NCBI GenBank assembly: GCA_963682025.1 | Contig: OY821519.1 | Span: 94,912,585 to 94,976,584 of the forward strand | Source of the DNA: Cordilura impudica | Taxonomy: Eukaryota; Arthropoda; Insecta; Diptera; Scathophagidae | Direction: 5' to 3' | DNA: 64,000 nucleotides | Part shown: positions 22,661 to 33,336 of the stretch, in pieces | How the letters are laid out: the number at the start of each line of letters is the position of its first letter | Numbering within the stretch: position 1 is the stretch's first letter | The notes under the pieces: generated by a model | Told to the model about the DNA's origin: nothing | The model's input: the letters and a program-made list of their open reading frames with translations, nothing else | Databases searched by the model: none | Translations under genes and position numbers: made by a program

Positions 22661-23812
22661 GTATCATAAAATTTACTTTTTTTGTACTGAAGCGCGTACA
22701 GTGGGACCGAATGGGTTAATGAATAAGACCAGCAAACCTTAGGTTCTGAATTTCTTAAAAATTTTTAGACAAAATTTGTTTTTTTTTTCCTCCAAAAGAC
22801 TTTTTGATTGAATAATATCCCCCTTTCGATAGTATTTCTTACTAATCAATGCAATGTATTATTTTTTATAAAAATTAATTTATGTTAAGTAATTTAAATA
22901 GTTTTTGTGCTTTAACCCTAGAACAGACAACCAGGTACAAATGTATCAACTTGCAACTTTGCAGTACTGTAACTCAGGAACGGCTTAACTTAGGGCATAG
23001 AGATTTCGGATCTAGGAAATAGAAGTAATTTCTAATCTTTTAAAGGTCCAATTCGGATCAATGGTCCAGGAGCTAAGAGCCTACAAAGTCGACGCCTACG
23101 TAATGGGATAGGCAAATGTTGTTTTTCATAGTTCTGATGAATACAAAACAAATTTTTGTGTCGTCTAACATGAAACAAGCATTTCAACGTTTAAAACGTT
23201 CAAATATTCTACCTGGTTCAAAAGATATAAGCAAAAGAGTGGATGCAGGCAACTATTATGTAGGTACCAAATTCAAGTGAAAAACCAGTTTTTGTAGTAT
23301 TTGGATTTTCCAAGGGCTATTTTTGCAACATTTGGCTATCCCATGCCCATCTCCTATTTTGCCTATATCTCATGAACCAGGTAGAATATTTGTAGGTACA
23401 AACGTATCCCGGGTGGTGTTCTCGTAGAAAAAGTTGGGTATGCATCGTATGGTTAAGTAGGTTTGACTTGTTAAATATGTTAAATTCATCCAACATGAAT
23501 TTTTTTTCCAAGCTCCAAATACCAAAAGAAATGTTCTATTTTCATAAAAATACAAGAAAACTTCACTAGAATTTGGAAACTAAGCTTAAAATTTCGAGTT
23601 CTTCTTTAAATATTTCACGATATTTTGTATAAATTCCCAATTAGAATAATTTATGCTAGTTTGTGCATAGTGTTGAAATGATAATATATTTTATTAAGCA
23701 AAAAAAAACTATATTTTCAACATACTTGCGCAATGCATAAATAATATATAGCAACCTAATAAAATAAAATCAATTTCTATATTCCCGCTAATCGAGAACA
23801 GAAAGAATTAAA
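22661..23812. other. unassigned, with scrambled inverted motifs
   Basis: No coding seen. Two motifs occur in both orientations: atgggataggcaaatgttg (23104) with its complement at ~23328-23345, and attctacctggttcaaaaga (23206) with its complement near 23370-23390. The order (A, B, A', B') is not a simple hairpin, suggesting a decayed repeat-bearing MITE. Open frames 23317-23555 are non-coding by context. Confidence 0.35.
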
Positions 23813-24254
23813 ACAAGTAGGAGTGTGTGTGATACCCTCCACGCTACCACTTTGAAATTGTTGCCGATACTGAAACATTAAATCCTCATACCAATTAAAT
23901 TTAAAGTAAATTGGTTTTCTTGTTGGCCAATTTCTATTATAAAAAACAATGATGCTTAAAAAGAATTAATTACTATTTGAAAAATTTCATTATATTTTTT
24001 ACCAGAGTAGAAAACCCCTATGTACTTCATAGAACGCCAATGAAATTCATTATTTAACACAGCCGACATCACAATAATACCCAAAGTTTGATCCCTATAA
24101 GCCTGTTTTGAGACCTTAGAAGTCACACGACAATTAAAAAAAAAATCTAATGATTATTGGCTACAAATTATTAATATTAAAAAAGGAAATTTTTAAATAA
24201 TTTTATTTAATACAAAAAAACAAAAATCATAAAAACAGGTAGAAACTAAAGAAA

Positions 24255-25130
24255 GAAACTAAAATTTTTAATTTTTAATTCTTAATTTTTAATTTTTAAT
24301 TTCTAATTTTTAATTTTTAATTAATTTTTAATTTTTAATTTTTAATTTCTAATTTTTAATTTTTAATTTTTAATTTTTAATTTTTAATTTTTAATTTTTA
24401 ATTTTTAATTTTTAATTTTTAATTTTTAATTTTTAATTTTTAATTTTTAATTTTTAATTTTTATTTTTAATTTTTAATTTTTAATTTTTAATATTTAATT
24501 TTTAATTTTTAATTTTTAATTTTTAATTTTTAATTTTTGATTTTTAATTTTTAATTTTTAATTTTTAATCTTTAATTTTTAATTTTTAATTTTTAAATTT
24601 TAATTTTTAATTTTTAATTTTTAATTTTTAATTTTTAATTTTTAATTTTTAATTTTTAATTTTTAATTTTTAATTTTTAATTTTTAATTTTTAATTTTTA
24701 ATTTTTAATTTTTAATTTTTAATTTTTAATTTTTAATTTTTAATTTTTAATTTTTAATTTTTAATTTTTAATTTTTAATTTTTAATTTTTAATTTTTAAT
24801 TTTTAATTTTTAATTTTTAATTTTTAATTTTTAATTTTTAATTTTTAATTTTTAATTTTTAATTTTTAATTTTTAATTTTTAATTTTTAATTTTTAATTT
24901 TTAATTTTTAATTTTTAATTTTTAATTTTTAATTTTTAATTTTTAATTTTTAATTTTTAATTTTTAATTTTTAATTTTTAATTTTTAATTTTTAATTTTT
25001 AATTTTTAATTTTTAATTTTTAATTTTTAATTTTTAATTTTTAATTTTTAGTTTTTAATTTTTAATTTTTGATTTTTAATTTTTAATTTCTAATTTTTAA
25101 TTTATAATTTTTAATTTTTAATTTTTATTT
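24255..25130. repeat. TTTTTAA heptamer array 1
   Basis: About 870 bp of near-perfect TTTTTAA repeats with rare single-base variants and occasional one-base phase shifts. Ends grade into TTTTTCA/TTTTCCA repeats. The same heptamer in the same orientation forms array 2 at 44585-45655. Confidence 0.95.
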
Positions 25131-25500
25131 CATTTCCCATTTTCCAGTTTTCATTTTTCGTTTTTCATTTTTCATTTTCCTTTTTCATTTTCATATTCAT
25201 TTTTCATTTTTTATTTTTTATTTTCCATTTTCCATTTTGCATTTTTCATTTTTCATTTTTCATTTTTCATTTTTCATTTTTCATTTTCCATTTTTCATTT
25301 TTCATTTTCTATTTTCCATTTTCCATTTTTCAATTTTCAATTTTCGTATTCCATTTTTCATTTTTCGTTTTTCGTTTTTCATTTTTAGTTTTTCATTTTT
25401 CATTATTCATTTTCCGTTTTCTATTTCCATTTTTCTTTTTTAATTTTTAATTTTTCATATTTAATTTTTATTTTTAATTTCTATTAATTTTTAATTGCTA
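25131..25500. repeat. TTTTTCA-type heptamer variant zone
   Basis: Heptamers with C in place of the first A (ttttcat, ttttcca, tttttcg), adjacent to array 1. An open frame at 25237-25443 (F/H/S/I-rich) is a by-product of the repeat. Confidence 0.85.
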
Positions 25501-25985
25501 AGGCCATTGTAACACATTGCAGTATTAATATACACACAACTGTAATGACTTCAACAATACAAGGAATTACAACATATACACACACTGAAAAATTTTATTT
25601 TTTCAAGAGTTTTTTCAAAGTTTCATTCATAACTCGTGACATCTTTGACCGATTTTGACGATTTTAAACAGCAACTCCTTTGGGATGTTAATAAAAGATT
25701 TTATGGAAAAACTAACGGTCTGACTTAAATATTGACGGCGTGATCGTGATTTCCACAGACAGACGGACAGACGGGCAGAAGGTCATCGCTAAATCAACTT
25801 CCCTTGTCATAATGATCAAGAAAATATATGGTTTTGGGGTCTACAGAATTTATTTCGATGCGTTACAAACGGAATGACAAACCTATATATACCCTCTGCC
25901 ATTAAGGTGTGGGGGTAAAAAAAAACTCTTTTTTATATTGTGTTATAAAAATGTTTTCAAACCAACTAGAAATATCTGCGGTTTT

Positions 25986-26219
25986 TTAAATATTTTCATT
26001 ACTCAAGTAATCCAGTTTTGAGCGACTTCTTACGTCAATCGGGTACGCACCGTTTGAGGGGTTATTACCATCAGATTTCAAATTAGAATAAAACATTTCA
26101 CGTGGATAAGCCAGTGTACAGTCATAAAAAAGGGAATCATAACAAACATAAATACTTGATAAATAATCATAAAATAGTTGAAAATTGTAACACAGAGCCT
26201 TGACCGCGAAAATTGACAA
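25986..26219 (-). CDS. small opposite-strand ORF upstream of cuticle gene 1
   Basis: 77 codons ending SRSKLDYLSNENI. It aligns with the minus-strand ORF at 47463-47666 upstream of cuticle gene 3: shared features are IYVCY, a downstream Pro/Ala segment (LAYP versus LACP), SNDAY/SNGAY and the C-terminal SKLDY/SKVDY followed by SN. The start differs: at the position of copy 3's ATG this copy has AAG, and its own ATG lies slightly upstream, with a small indel afterwards. It may be a decayed copy of a small secreted-peptide gene, or simply duplicated non-coding DNA that stays open. Divergent from, and ~270 bp before, the cuticle gene. Confidence 0.4.
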   Translation of the reverse strand: MSIFAVKALCYNFQLFYDYLSSIYVCYDSLFYDCTLAYPREMFYSNLKSDGNNPSNGAYPIDVRSRSKLDYLSNENI

Positions 26220-26396
26220 AATTAAATTTTACAGGAGATAGTTTTTTTTTTAAATTTTATGTTTAAATATTGCTTTTGTTGTAAAGTGGTAATTCGTACA
26301 CCTAGCTAGATTGTAATTAAAACGTTCTTCACTGCTTATTAACATTTACTTATGTTTAGCTCAAAATCAATGTCAATCTTAAAACATAATTTAAAG

Positions 26397-26404
26397 TATA
26401 AATA
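26397..26404 (+). promoter_or_regulatory. TATA box of cuticle gene 1
   Basis: TATAAATA 92 bp before the start codon, in agtataaatagccatgtt. The same box and the following atattagccacagta...agccagttcaattgtttc are conserved before genes 2 and 3, so the transcription start is probably ~25-35 bp downstream. A conserved caggagatagttt block lies ~170 bp further up in all three. Confidence 0.8.
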
Positions 26405-26488
26405 GCCATGTTAAATCTTATATTAGCCACAGTATTTGTAGCCAGTTCAATTGTTTCTTTAAATTAGCATAATAATAAATCAAATATT

Positions 26489-27455
26489 ATGCGTTTCCTT
26501 AGCACCACAATTGCTTTAGTAGGCGTGTGCTGTTTGGCTGTGGCTGGACATTCCCATCATGGACATCATGATTCTGGACATGGGCACATTGAGGCGGTAG
26601 AATACTCAGTAACTACCAAACACGATCATCATGGAGGACATGGCGGTCATGGTGGGCATGGTGGTCATGGCGGTCATGACGGTGGCCATGATGGTGGACA
26701 TCATGGCGGTCATGATGGTGGTCATGATGGTGGACATCATGGTGGTCATGATGGTGGACACCATGGTGGACATCATGGTGGTCATGATGGTGGACATCAT
26801 GGTGGTCATGAGGGTGGTCATGATGGTGGTCATGATGGTGGTCATGATGGTGGACATCATGGTGGTCATGATGGTGGACACCATGGTGGTCATGATGGTG
26901 GACATCATGGCGGTCATGATGGTGGACATCATGGTGGTCATGATGGTAAACATCATGGTGGTCATGATCATCATGACCATCCTCAATATGAATTCGATTA
27001 TGGTGTTAAGGACACAAAAACCGGTGACATTAAAATCCACAAAGAACATAGAGATGGTGATAAGGTTAAGGGTAAGTTTCTAGAAAAGATACCGTTTCTA
27101 CATTGAATTGAGTTTCTGATTAATTTGTTTGTGACCACTGGGTTGCTGGTTAACAAAACCATTTTATTTCATTTGATGTTAAGTATTAGAATTGGTTACC
27201 CCGGTGTTATAGCCAGTTTCCCTTTCTCATCCATTCTTAGGCAGCTACACATTTAAAGAAGCTGATGGCACAACGCGTCATGTAGAATACACTGCCGATA
27301 AAAAGGAAGGTTTCAAAGCCACTGTTCATATAAGCGGCCATGCTCATGCTGATCACGGACATGGACATGGACATGACCACCATGATGATGGACATCACCA
27401 CCACGCTAGCAGTTACGTTCACATTAAAAAACATGAAGAAGCGAAACACCACTAA
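26489..27455 (+). CDS. RR-2 cuticular protein, His/Gly-rich, gene 1
   Basis: Structural chitin-binding protein of exoskeleton (Chitin_bind_4 family), secreted. Exon 1 26489-27071, GT-AG intron 27072-27240 (169 bp), exon 2 27241-27455: 265 residues. Signal peptide MRFLSTTIALVGVCCLAVAG; then a long GGH/GGHD/GGHH array (about residues 48-160) from a 24-bp coding minisatellite; then the RR-2 consensus: HPQYEFDYGVKDTKTGDIK, EHRDGDKVKG|SYTF across the splice, EADGTTRHVEYTADKKEGF, followed by a second His-rich tail ending in HH. The intron splits the chitin-binding domain at KG^S, as in the paralogues. The His-rich arms may bind metal or change charge with pH (inference). Minus-strand and frame-shifted open frames over the repeat are shadows. 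Confidence 0.94.
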
Positions 27456-27735
27456 GGAGTTCAATCGTATTAAGTATTACTAAAGTATTAAGTATAGAAG
27501 AAAATTTAAAAAAATTAATAAAGCACTGTTATTTGTTTGAAAAATATATTACTGACTTAAAATAAAATTGCAAGATCTCTTGCTAACTTTTAGTTAGTTT
27601 TTATAAAGGGACTCTAAAATCTTTTTATTTTTAGTGCAAATTTGTAGATACAGCGGCGGATCATTCTACAGTTGTAGTTCGGCAATGCCAGTGGAACAGA
27701 ACGATGCCTCTTACAGTCTAAAAAGTACTGCATGG
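27456..27735. other. 3' flank of cuticle gene 1, duplicated in gene 3
   Basis: Contains aataaa-type signals soon after the stop and the block aaaatatattact...aaaattgcaagat..cttgctaa.ttttagt.agtttt, also found at 49008-49070 after gene 3. So the duplication that produced genes 1 and 3 includes at least ~150 bp of 3' flank. Nothing else seen. Confidence 0.6.
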
Positions 27736-28210
27736 AGTGAAAACTCCGTGGCCTAACAATGAAAATTCAGTTCTTTGGATTGGAAATCAATTTTGTTCTT
27801 CAACCAAATCTCCGTTATGTGAAATAGACTTCTTCCAACGATCCTCTATTTTCTTGATACCCTTGAAAAAATACGATTTGTCAAACTCTTCGAAATTGGC
27901 TACCGTCTGTGATACGACTTCCTCATTTGTGGAAAATCTCCTTCCCTGGAGCCTGAACATGGCTCCTGCGCCTGTGCATTGTCAGATGGTACAAGATTTT
28001 TTTCTTATTTAAGTTGGGTCGATTGTTGAGTCTTTGGCCGCTTTGGTTTGGGTCGCACGCTTGTAACCACTCCGCAGACTGTCTATTGAACTCCGATGTA
28101 ATATAATGAATCCACGTCTCATTCTTTGTTATAAATCGACATAAAAATTCAGTTAAATTTACTTCAAACATCTTTATGAACATCATGAACACGTTTCAGG
28201 TTTTGTTCAG
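27736..28210 (-). pseudogene. mariner transposase remnant
   Basis: Minus-strand reading EFLCRFITKNETWIHYITSE and NRQSAEWLQ (the first catalytic Asp of the usual VDETWIH is Asn here), then, after a gap, TNEEVVSQTVANFEEFDKSY and GIKKIEDRWKKSIS to GDLVEEQN and a stop. Matches the centre and C-terminus of irritans-type mariner transposases; the part with the second and third Asp is deleted. No clear terminal repeats. The upstream side is interrupted by a SINE fragment. Confidence 0.7.
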
Positions 28211-28267
28211 CTGTTAAAAATCGCTGCACCCGTCGAGCAGAAAAGTTTTCATATTTAAATGATCATG

Positions 28268-28350
28268 TTTTTTTTTTTTTTTTTTGCAGCGACAGACCAA
28301 AGCCTTCGTATGATAGGCGAGCACGCTACCTACTCACCTAACGGGGCGCT
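28268..28350 (-). repeat. tRNA-derived SINE fragment lacking its B-box segment
   Basis: On the minus strand: gcgccccgttaggtgagtag, gtagcgtgctcgcctatca, then directly the 3' part aaggctttggtctgtcgctg and a poly(A). Compared with 29674-29782 it lacks ~25 bp including the RNA polymerase III B box. Inserted beside the mariner remnant. Confidence 0.65.
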
Positions 28351-28889
28351 TAATATATATGCGGAACTCCCTCTGTTAATATCTTTATGATGCCAGCACT
28401 CTCACTCGCATTAATCTTTCAACAATTTTCGGCATAATTTGCCTCGTACGACTGCATTTTAATTCGGAATACCACCTTTTAAACATTAAAGATGACGGCG
28501 AAGATTCATGCAAAAAAAACTTGAGCGACAAAAAATAAATTGTTCAGGGGGTTTTTTAGTTTTCTCTGTACTCAGTGCGGGTATTAACATGAACCTTTCA
28601 ATTTAAGCTTTTTTGGAGTAATTAACGAATATTAATCGTTGCATTAGTCTTTTTTTTAATAAGTAGATTTTTTGTGACTTAATTTTTTTTCGCTGTCATT
28701 GCATCAGGCTTAACCGATGTGTCGGTTAAGTTAAAAAACACCATTGCATAGAAATTGTTTAAAATTTATTTTGGAAATTGAAGCTGCAGTTTCATTCACA
28801 ATTGTCATGGATACAGGGATTTAGTTTAACTGCGGTATTTTTATTTTTCTTTTCTTTTCAACATATGGAGATAATTTCTAACGAGTATT
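28351..28889. other. unassigned
   Basis: No coding or element ends recognised. Mixed-complexity sequence between the SINE fragment and a LINE fragment. Confidence 0.3.
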
Positions 28890-29482
28890 GCATCAATGGA
28901 ATACTATTGGATATCGTTCAGACATTTCTCGATCTTTGAATACTTATGGATAGGTAACTTGTCTTCATAGGTCATATTAGTATGAATGTTAATAAGGCAA
29001 GATCTACTCTTGGCTTCGTTAAAGATCCATATGTAACTAAACAGCATTATACAGTACTTGTAAGACCAATTTTGGAATTCACATAAAAATATGGAATCCA
29101 TATTATCAGGTTCACGCAAATGCAATTGAGTCTGTACAGAAAAAGATTTTCCTATTCTGTCTACGTGATTTAGGTTGGAGTTATGATAATAGATAATAGA
29201 CTAAGGCTTATCAGACTTCCAACTCTTGAGAGTAGGATGACCATGCTGACTGTATTCAACCTTGCGAATGCTGACGTTGACTCGGAGTTTCTTTTATCAA
29301 ACTTAAATTTTAACGTAACTTGTCGATTCCCAAGATATTTTAATTGCTTTCATTTGGACTATATTGAGACTAATTATGCACATTCTTATCCTTTCCGCAC
29401 AACCTGTCATGATTATGTGTTGCACATTTTCGTTGATTTTATTTGTAATATGTTGAAAGTAAAGCGCTATATATTTGAATAA
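28890..29482 (+). pseudogene. Jockey-like LINE, RT C-terminal region
   Basis: Plus-strand motifs MNVNKARSTLGFVK, DPYVTKQHYTVLVRPILEFT, NAIESVQKK-type block around 29113-29150, then after a frame change RLRLIRLPTLESRMTMLTVF and SNLNFNVTCRFPRYF. This order is the thumb/C-terminal region after the RT catalytic core in Jockey-type elements. Stops and frameshifts throughout. A further scrap at ~29522-29557 reads SADDIVLLF, resembling the RT catalytic box. Confidence 0.65.
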
Positions 29483-29579
29483 ATCAACTATTTTTTGTTC
29501 TTTATGCTTAAATTTGCCTCTTACTTAATATCAGCAGATGACATAGTTCTTTTATTTTTCTTTTTTTTTTAAAAACAAA

Positions 29580-29619
<40 letters not shown>

Positions 29620-29673
29620 TTAAAGCCTAGTTCCGCGAAGCCGAATGGCTTGTCTGTAAATTCTAATTTTGGC

Positions 29674-29782
29674 TTTTTTTTTTTTTTTTTTTGCAGCGAC
29701 ACACCAAAGCCTCCGGTGGGAATCGAACCCACGACCCCCGCATGATAGGCGAGCACGCTACCTACTCACCTACCAGGGCGCC
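29674..29782 (-). repeat. tRNA-derived SINE or tRNA retropseudogene
   Basis: Minus strand: ggcgccctggtaggtgagta with A-box-like sequence, gtgctcgcctatcatgcggg, then ggttcgattcccacc (a good B box) followed by ggaggctttggtgtgtcgct and a long poly(A). The would-be acceptor stem does not pair and there is a short unrelated 3' part, so it is not a functional tRNA gene. A related shortened copy lies at 28268-28350. Confidence 0.7.
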
Positions 29783-30836
29783 AGCTCTTGTTTCGAATCC
29801 GTCAGGGTTCGGTCGCCGATATGAACACGGTCTTGACGTTCTCTTAGGAACAGCTTCCCATACACATTTCTTCATCAATGCCTAGCTTGGAGTCACTGCT
29901 GCTTTACAGAACAAGACCACTTTCCGTTGGCAACTTAAAATAAAAAAAAATATTACACATAGAAATTCACATTTGGGAAAAAGCAGCCAAAAATTATTTC
30001 CTTTTGTTTCTTATGGGACACATCACTAACATGTGTCTTGCAAATCTGGTCAAACTCGAAAAATTTCCATGATCAACAGCCTTTCTTTCACCATGCCATT
30101 TTAATAAATATTTGCAAAGGACCATATTTTGAGAAGGCGGCCAAAAATCATTTTTTTTTATTTTTTTTGTTACCGATTTTAAAGTTATGTTATTCATTTG
30201 AAAGTAAGTACTAGTAAACCTCGGGAGCCAAAAAATTGCGACTCTATCTCAACTATATCACAGGGAACAGGGTCTTCGAAAATGGGCTTTCTCAGTATTT
30301 TGCTAAAATTAAAAATTTCTTTGTAAATTTTTATTTTTGAATGACTGTAACTTTTTTGATTTAAAAGATTTTGAAGTGAAATAAATTTTGTATAATTTTG
30401 TGGCTTCCATACTATTAATGTTAAAAATGTAAAATCACTGAGTCATTCCGAAATTTAAAAAAAAAATTTTTTAAAAAAGGTCCAAATTTTCCGAAAATCT
30501 CCTACTTAATAGAGCATAATTCCTGCCAGTCAAAAGCAGTCAGAAAAAATCTTGTACTCTTCTATAGTCCGAACCCTCCCCTATACTCCTATACCCCATT
30601 ATATACCCGCCAGTTTCCGCCCGTGTGCACCAGAACAATTTTTCTGACCAAAGGTTAGATATTTTCTGCAAAATGAATACAAAAGTTGTCCACTATGTGG
30701 TTAGGATATATTAAGTTTGAGGTGATGTTTGTAACTGCCAAAAATATTGGACCTTTATCCATCTTTTATTATACGGATCGACTCAAAAACACTTTCTGAG
30801 TCGATTAAACGAATACAAAAGTTGGTCGTACCGGCG
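29783..30836. other. unassigned, with a possible GACGGAC-repeat edge
   Basis: No gene found. At 30690-30820 the sequence taactgccaaaaatattgg ... ggatcgactcaaaaacacttt ... gagtcgatta resembles the 3' part of the GACGGAC repeat family (compare 56031-56095, same orientation), apparently cut by the Transib-like element that starts at 30837. Confidence 0.35.
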
Positions 30837-33336
30837 CACCGCGGTATATTTTTTTGCGTGTCGGTAGAGTTGTCAGGAGTTGTTATATACTTATAAAAAA
30901 GGGTTGAGATATAATGTGCGTAATTGTTACAGGTACATTTACATAGGTATCTTTCAAAAACGTTACCAAGACTGGTTAATAAAGGAACTTATTTTTGAGA
31001 GTACATCTACAACTGCCAACGAAGGTGGAAAAAAGGGTCGACCAGCAAAACCAATTGACGGATGTAGTGAAAGATCTCGAAGGCGCAAGCTGGAGAATAT
31101 CAATGAAGAAATTTCTCAAAGAATTATTAAGGATTCATTTTTGCACCAAATTCAACCAACCCAAAATAAAAAAAAATAAAATTGAAATAATTGAAAAAAT
31201 AGTAGAAGCGAGCCCAAGGCGCACAAAGAGGATTTTGAAAAGCATTCCTACACCAATTGAAGATAAGAAATTTACGCCGGAAGAAGCGTTCGCCCTATTT
31301 TTGGATTTGAAATTGACCAAAAATCAATATAAGGAATTGCGGAAGCGAACCAATGAAAAGAATTGTGGGGTTTTTCCAGAGTATCGAGATTTAGTTTCTG
31401 CCAAAAAAGAATGCTTACCTTCACAACATACTGCAGAAAATTGCTAAATACGCTTGATACTGATCATTTAAAAAAATTGGTAATGGCAGCATTACTTTAA
31501 TTTCAAAATGGAGATGTGATGCAATTTAATGCCGAAAATTTATCAGATTCTAATTTATTTATGGTATCTTTCGTTCCATTGCGCTTAACAAAAAGTATAG
31601 CATCTTAGAGCCGTTAACTAGTAGAGCAACAGAAATTGATATATGGAAAAATGAAATTCCTTCTTCAACAAAGTATTGCAGACCAATAAAATTTGCATTC
31701 AAAAAGGAAACCAAAGATGTCATAACTGAAGAAGTTCAAAAAATAAAAGATCAAATTAAGGAACTTCAACCAGTAATATTTAAATTTGATGACCAAGACA
31801 TTGAAGTAATTTTAAAATGTGTCTCACAATGATTGATGGAAAAGTTGCACAAGCTTTAACTGGAATAAAGTCAACGTCAAGCTGCATTATATGCCAAAAG
31901 ACATGAGGTCAATTAAGCCAACCCCCACCAGAAGACGATAGTTTTAAGGAAGCCTACGAATTTTGAATGTCCCCTCTTCATGCTAGAATACGTTTCATGG
32001 AGCATATTCTTAAATTGGGTTATGATTTGGAATTTGGTCCGTTAGGCGAAACAGTGAGAAAAAACAAAGAAAATGAAGAAAAAAGAAAGCAAAAAAAAAT
32101 AAACAAAATCAACAAAAATATCTACACCTAGGCCTCGTAATCGACCAACCAAAACAAGGGGAAGGAAACACAAATGATGGAAATACTGCAAGGAGATTTT
32201 TTCCGATCCGGAAACTGCAGCATCTATCACAGGTGTAGATCTTGAATTAATAAGACGATTCAAAATCATATTACAAGTTCTAGCATGCAGCAGAAAGATA
32301 AATGCAAAAAAATTTGGAGAGTACACCAATAAAACAGCTATACTTTATAATGAAAAATACTCTTGAAGATATATGCCATCCACAGTTAATAAAATTTTGT
32401 ACCATAGGGAACAAATATTTCAAAACAATATGCTACCAATAGGAGATCTATCTGAAGAAGCGCAAGAAAAAAGGAACAAAGACTACAGATTCCTTCGCGA
32501 GCACAACACAAGGAAAATGTCGAGATGTTGTACTAATGAAGACCTTATCACTATTTTGTTGTGCACTTCAGATCCATATAGTATGTCCAACATTCGTCAA
32601 AAATGGAAAACTACCTCTATTGAATTAGACGAAGAAGCCAAACAACTTCTAGAAGATGAAAATCAAGGCTATTTCGAAGAAATTTTTACTAAAATTGGTT
32701 GCGTTAAAGTACTTTTTCATTACACTAACAATAAGTTACACTTTTTTTATATAGTTAAAAAATTTTCTTGATTTAAAAATTTATATATTTTGTAAATTTA
32801 CGATAAAAATTGTTTTATTTCATAAATTTACCATAAAAATTGATATAGAAATATTTAAAAAGACAATAAAAAAAAAAAATTTTAACTAAAGCAAAAACAT
32901 ACGAGTTTTTCATTGAAACTTCTCTATCTTTAACCAATATAAGGTAACTTTTACGTTCGCTGCTTAATAAGTTATATTGTAACTCGGGATCTTTCAAAAA
33001 AAAAAAAACAACCTTTGGCCCTTGTGCACGTTAGGACTAAAAAGTTTAAAAAGTATTAGTTGTAAAATTAACTGAAAAAATAAGACATTATATTTAAAAA
33101 AAAAAAACCGTTTTTTACCCTTTAACACTTCACTTTTATACTAAAATTCAACTACAAATGAAAATGTATTTTAAACCCTCCGTAACTTTTTTTTTATTTT
33201 CGGCCGAGAATTACGTTTTATAGCAAAACTTAAAGGCTAAAGTCTCACCTACCAAAAAAAAAACCGCATTTCAAAATTCCAATCCAATCAAAAGTTATAG
33301 ATTTTTGACTGCCTTCTCGTCAAATGGTCCACTGTG
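30837..33336 (+). mobile_element. RAG1/Transib-like DNA transposon, 2,500 bp
   Basis: Right end CACAGTGGACCATTTGACG (read inward from 33336) fits the Transib terminus CACWRTG; left end CACCGCGGTATATTTT (30837) is a decayed counterpart with about 11 of 15 matches. Flanks are CGGCG (30832-30836) and CGCCG (33337-33341); Transib elements target CGNCG with a 5-bp duplication, so the two differ only at the centre. Contains a transposase remnant with RAG1-core-like motifs in order. Ends are inferred from motif and flank agreement, not from an empty site. Confidence 0.7.
30880..32771 (+). pseudogene. RAG1/Transib-like transposase, degraded but near full length
   Basis: Ordered motifs: GRPAKPIDGCSERSRRRK (N-terminal basic block); FTPEEAFALFLDLKLTKNQY, ELRKRTNEKNCGVFPEY; KWRCDA (candidate first catalytic Asp) near 31507; MVSFVPLRL; IDIWKNEIPSSTKYCRPIKF; MIDGKVAQALTG (candidate second Asp) followed by SSCIICQKT (zinc-binding CxxC); SPLHARIRFMEHILKLGYDL; MPSTVNKILYHREQI; LPIGDLSEEAQEKRNKDYRF (candidate catalytic Glu), REHNTRKMSR and TNEDL. 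In RAG1 the corresponding blocks are the D600 region, the NSELCCKP strand, GYDEKL (D708), CTLC and SEGNESGNK (E962). At least six frame changes and stops; a deletion follows KWRCDA. Non-functional. Confidence 0.78.

Larger units (their letters stand above)
23813..25920 (+). mobile_element. GACGGAC-type interspersed element expanded by a heptamer array
   Basis: Starts aaaacaagtaggagtgtgtg with an early ataccctccac and ends with the complementary ggtgtgggggta. The 3' part carries the hallmark cagacagacggacagacggg, then atcgctaaatcaac, gatcaagaaaatatatg and gcgttacaaacggaatgac. Equivalent blocks are seen in copies at 34416, 37140, 56031 and 63190. The TTTTTAA array sits inside it. Class not established; such repeats are common non-autonomous elements in flies. 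Confidence 0.55.

Noticed and set aside
22960..23420. Simple foldback hairpin
   Set aside because: The inverted motifs occur in A-B-A'-B' order, so they cannot form one nested stem; kept only as unassigned repeat-bearing DNA.
24255..25130. TTTTTAA array as telomeric repeat or centromeric satellite
   Set aside because: It is internal, interrupted by variants, and flies lack telomerase-type repeats; a microsatellite expansion inside a mobile element is simpler.
25237..25443. F/H/S/I-rich ORF of 68 codons
   Set aside because: Translation of the TTTTTCA heptamer variant zone.
26606..27083. Long Met/Thr- and Met/Val-rich open frames on both strands over cuticle gene 1 (and equivalents in genes 2 and 3)
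   Set aside because: They are the other frames of the GGH codon repeat; the RR-2 frame with signal peptide and splice sites explains the sequence.
29691..29782. Functional tRNA gene
   Set aside because: A and B boxes are recognisable but the acceptor stem does not pair and a poly(A) tail follows; it is a tRNA-derived retroelement.
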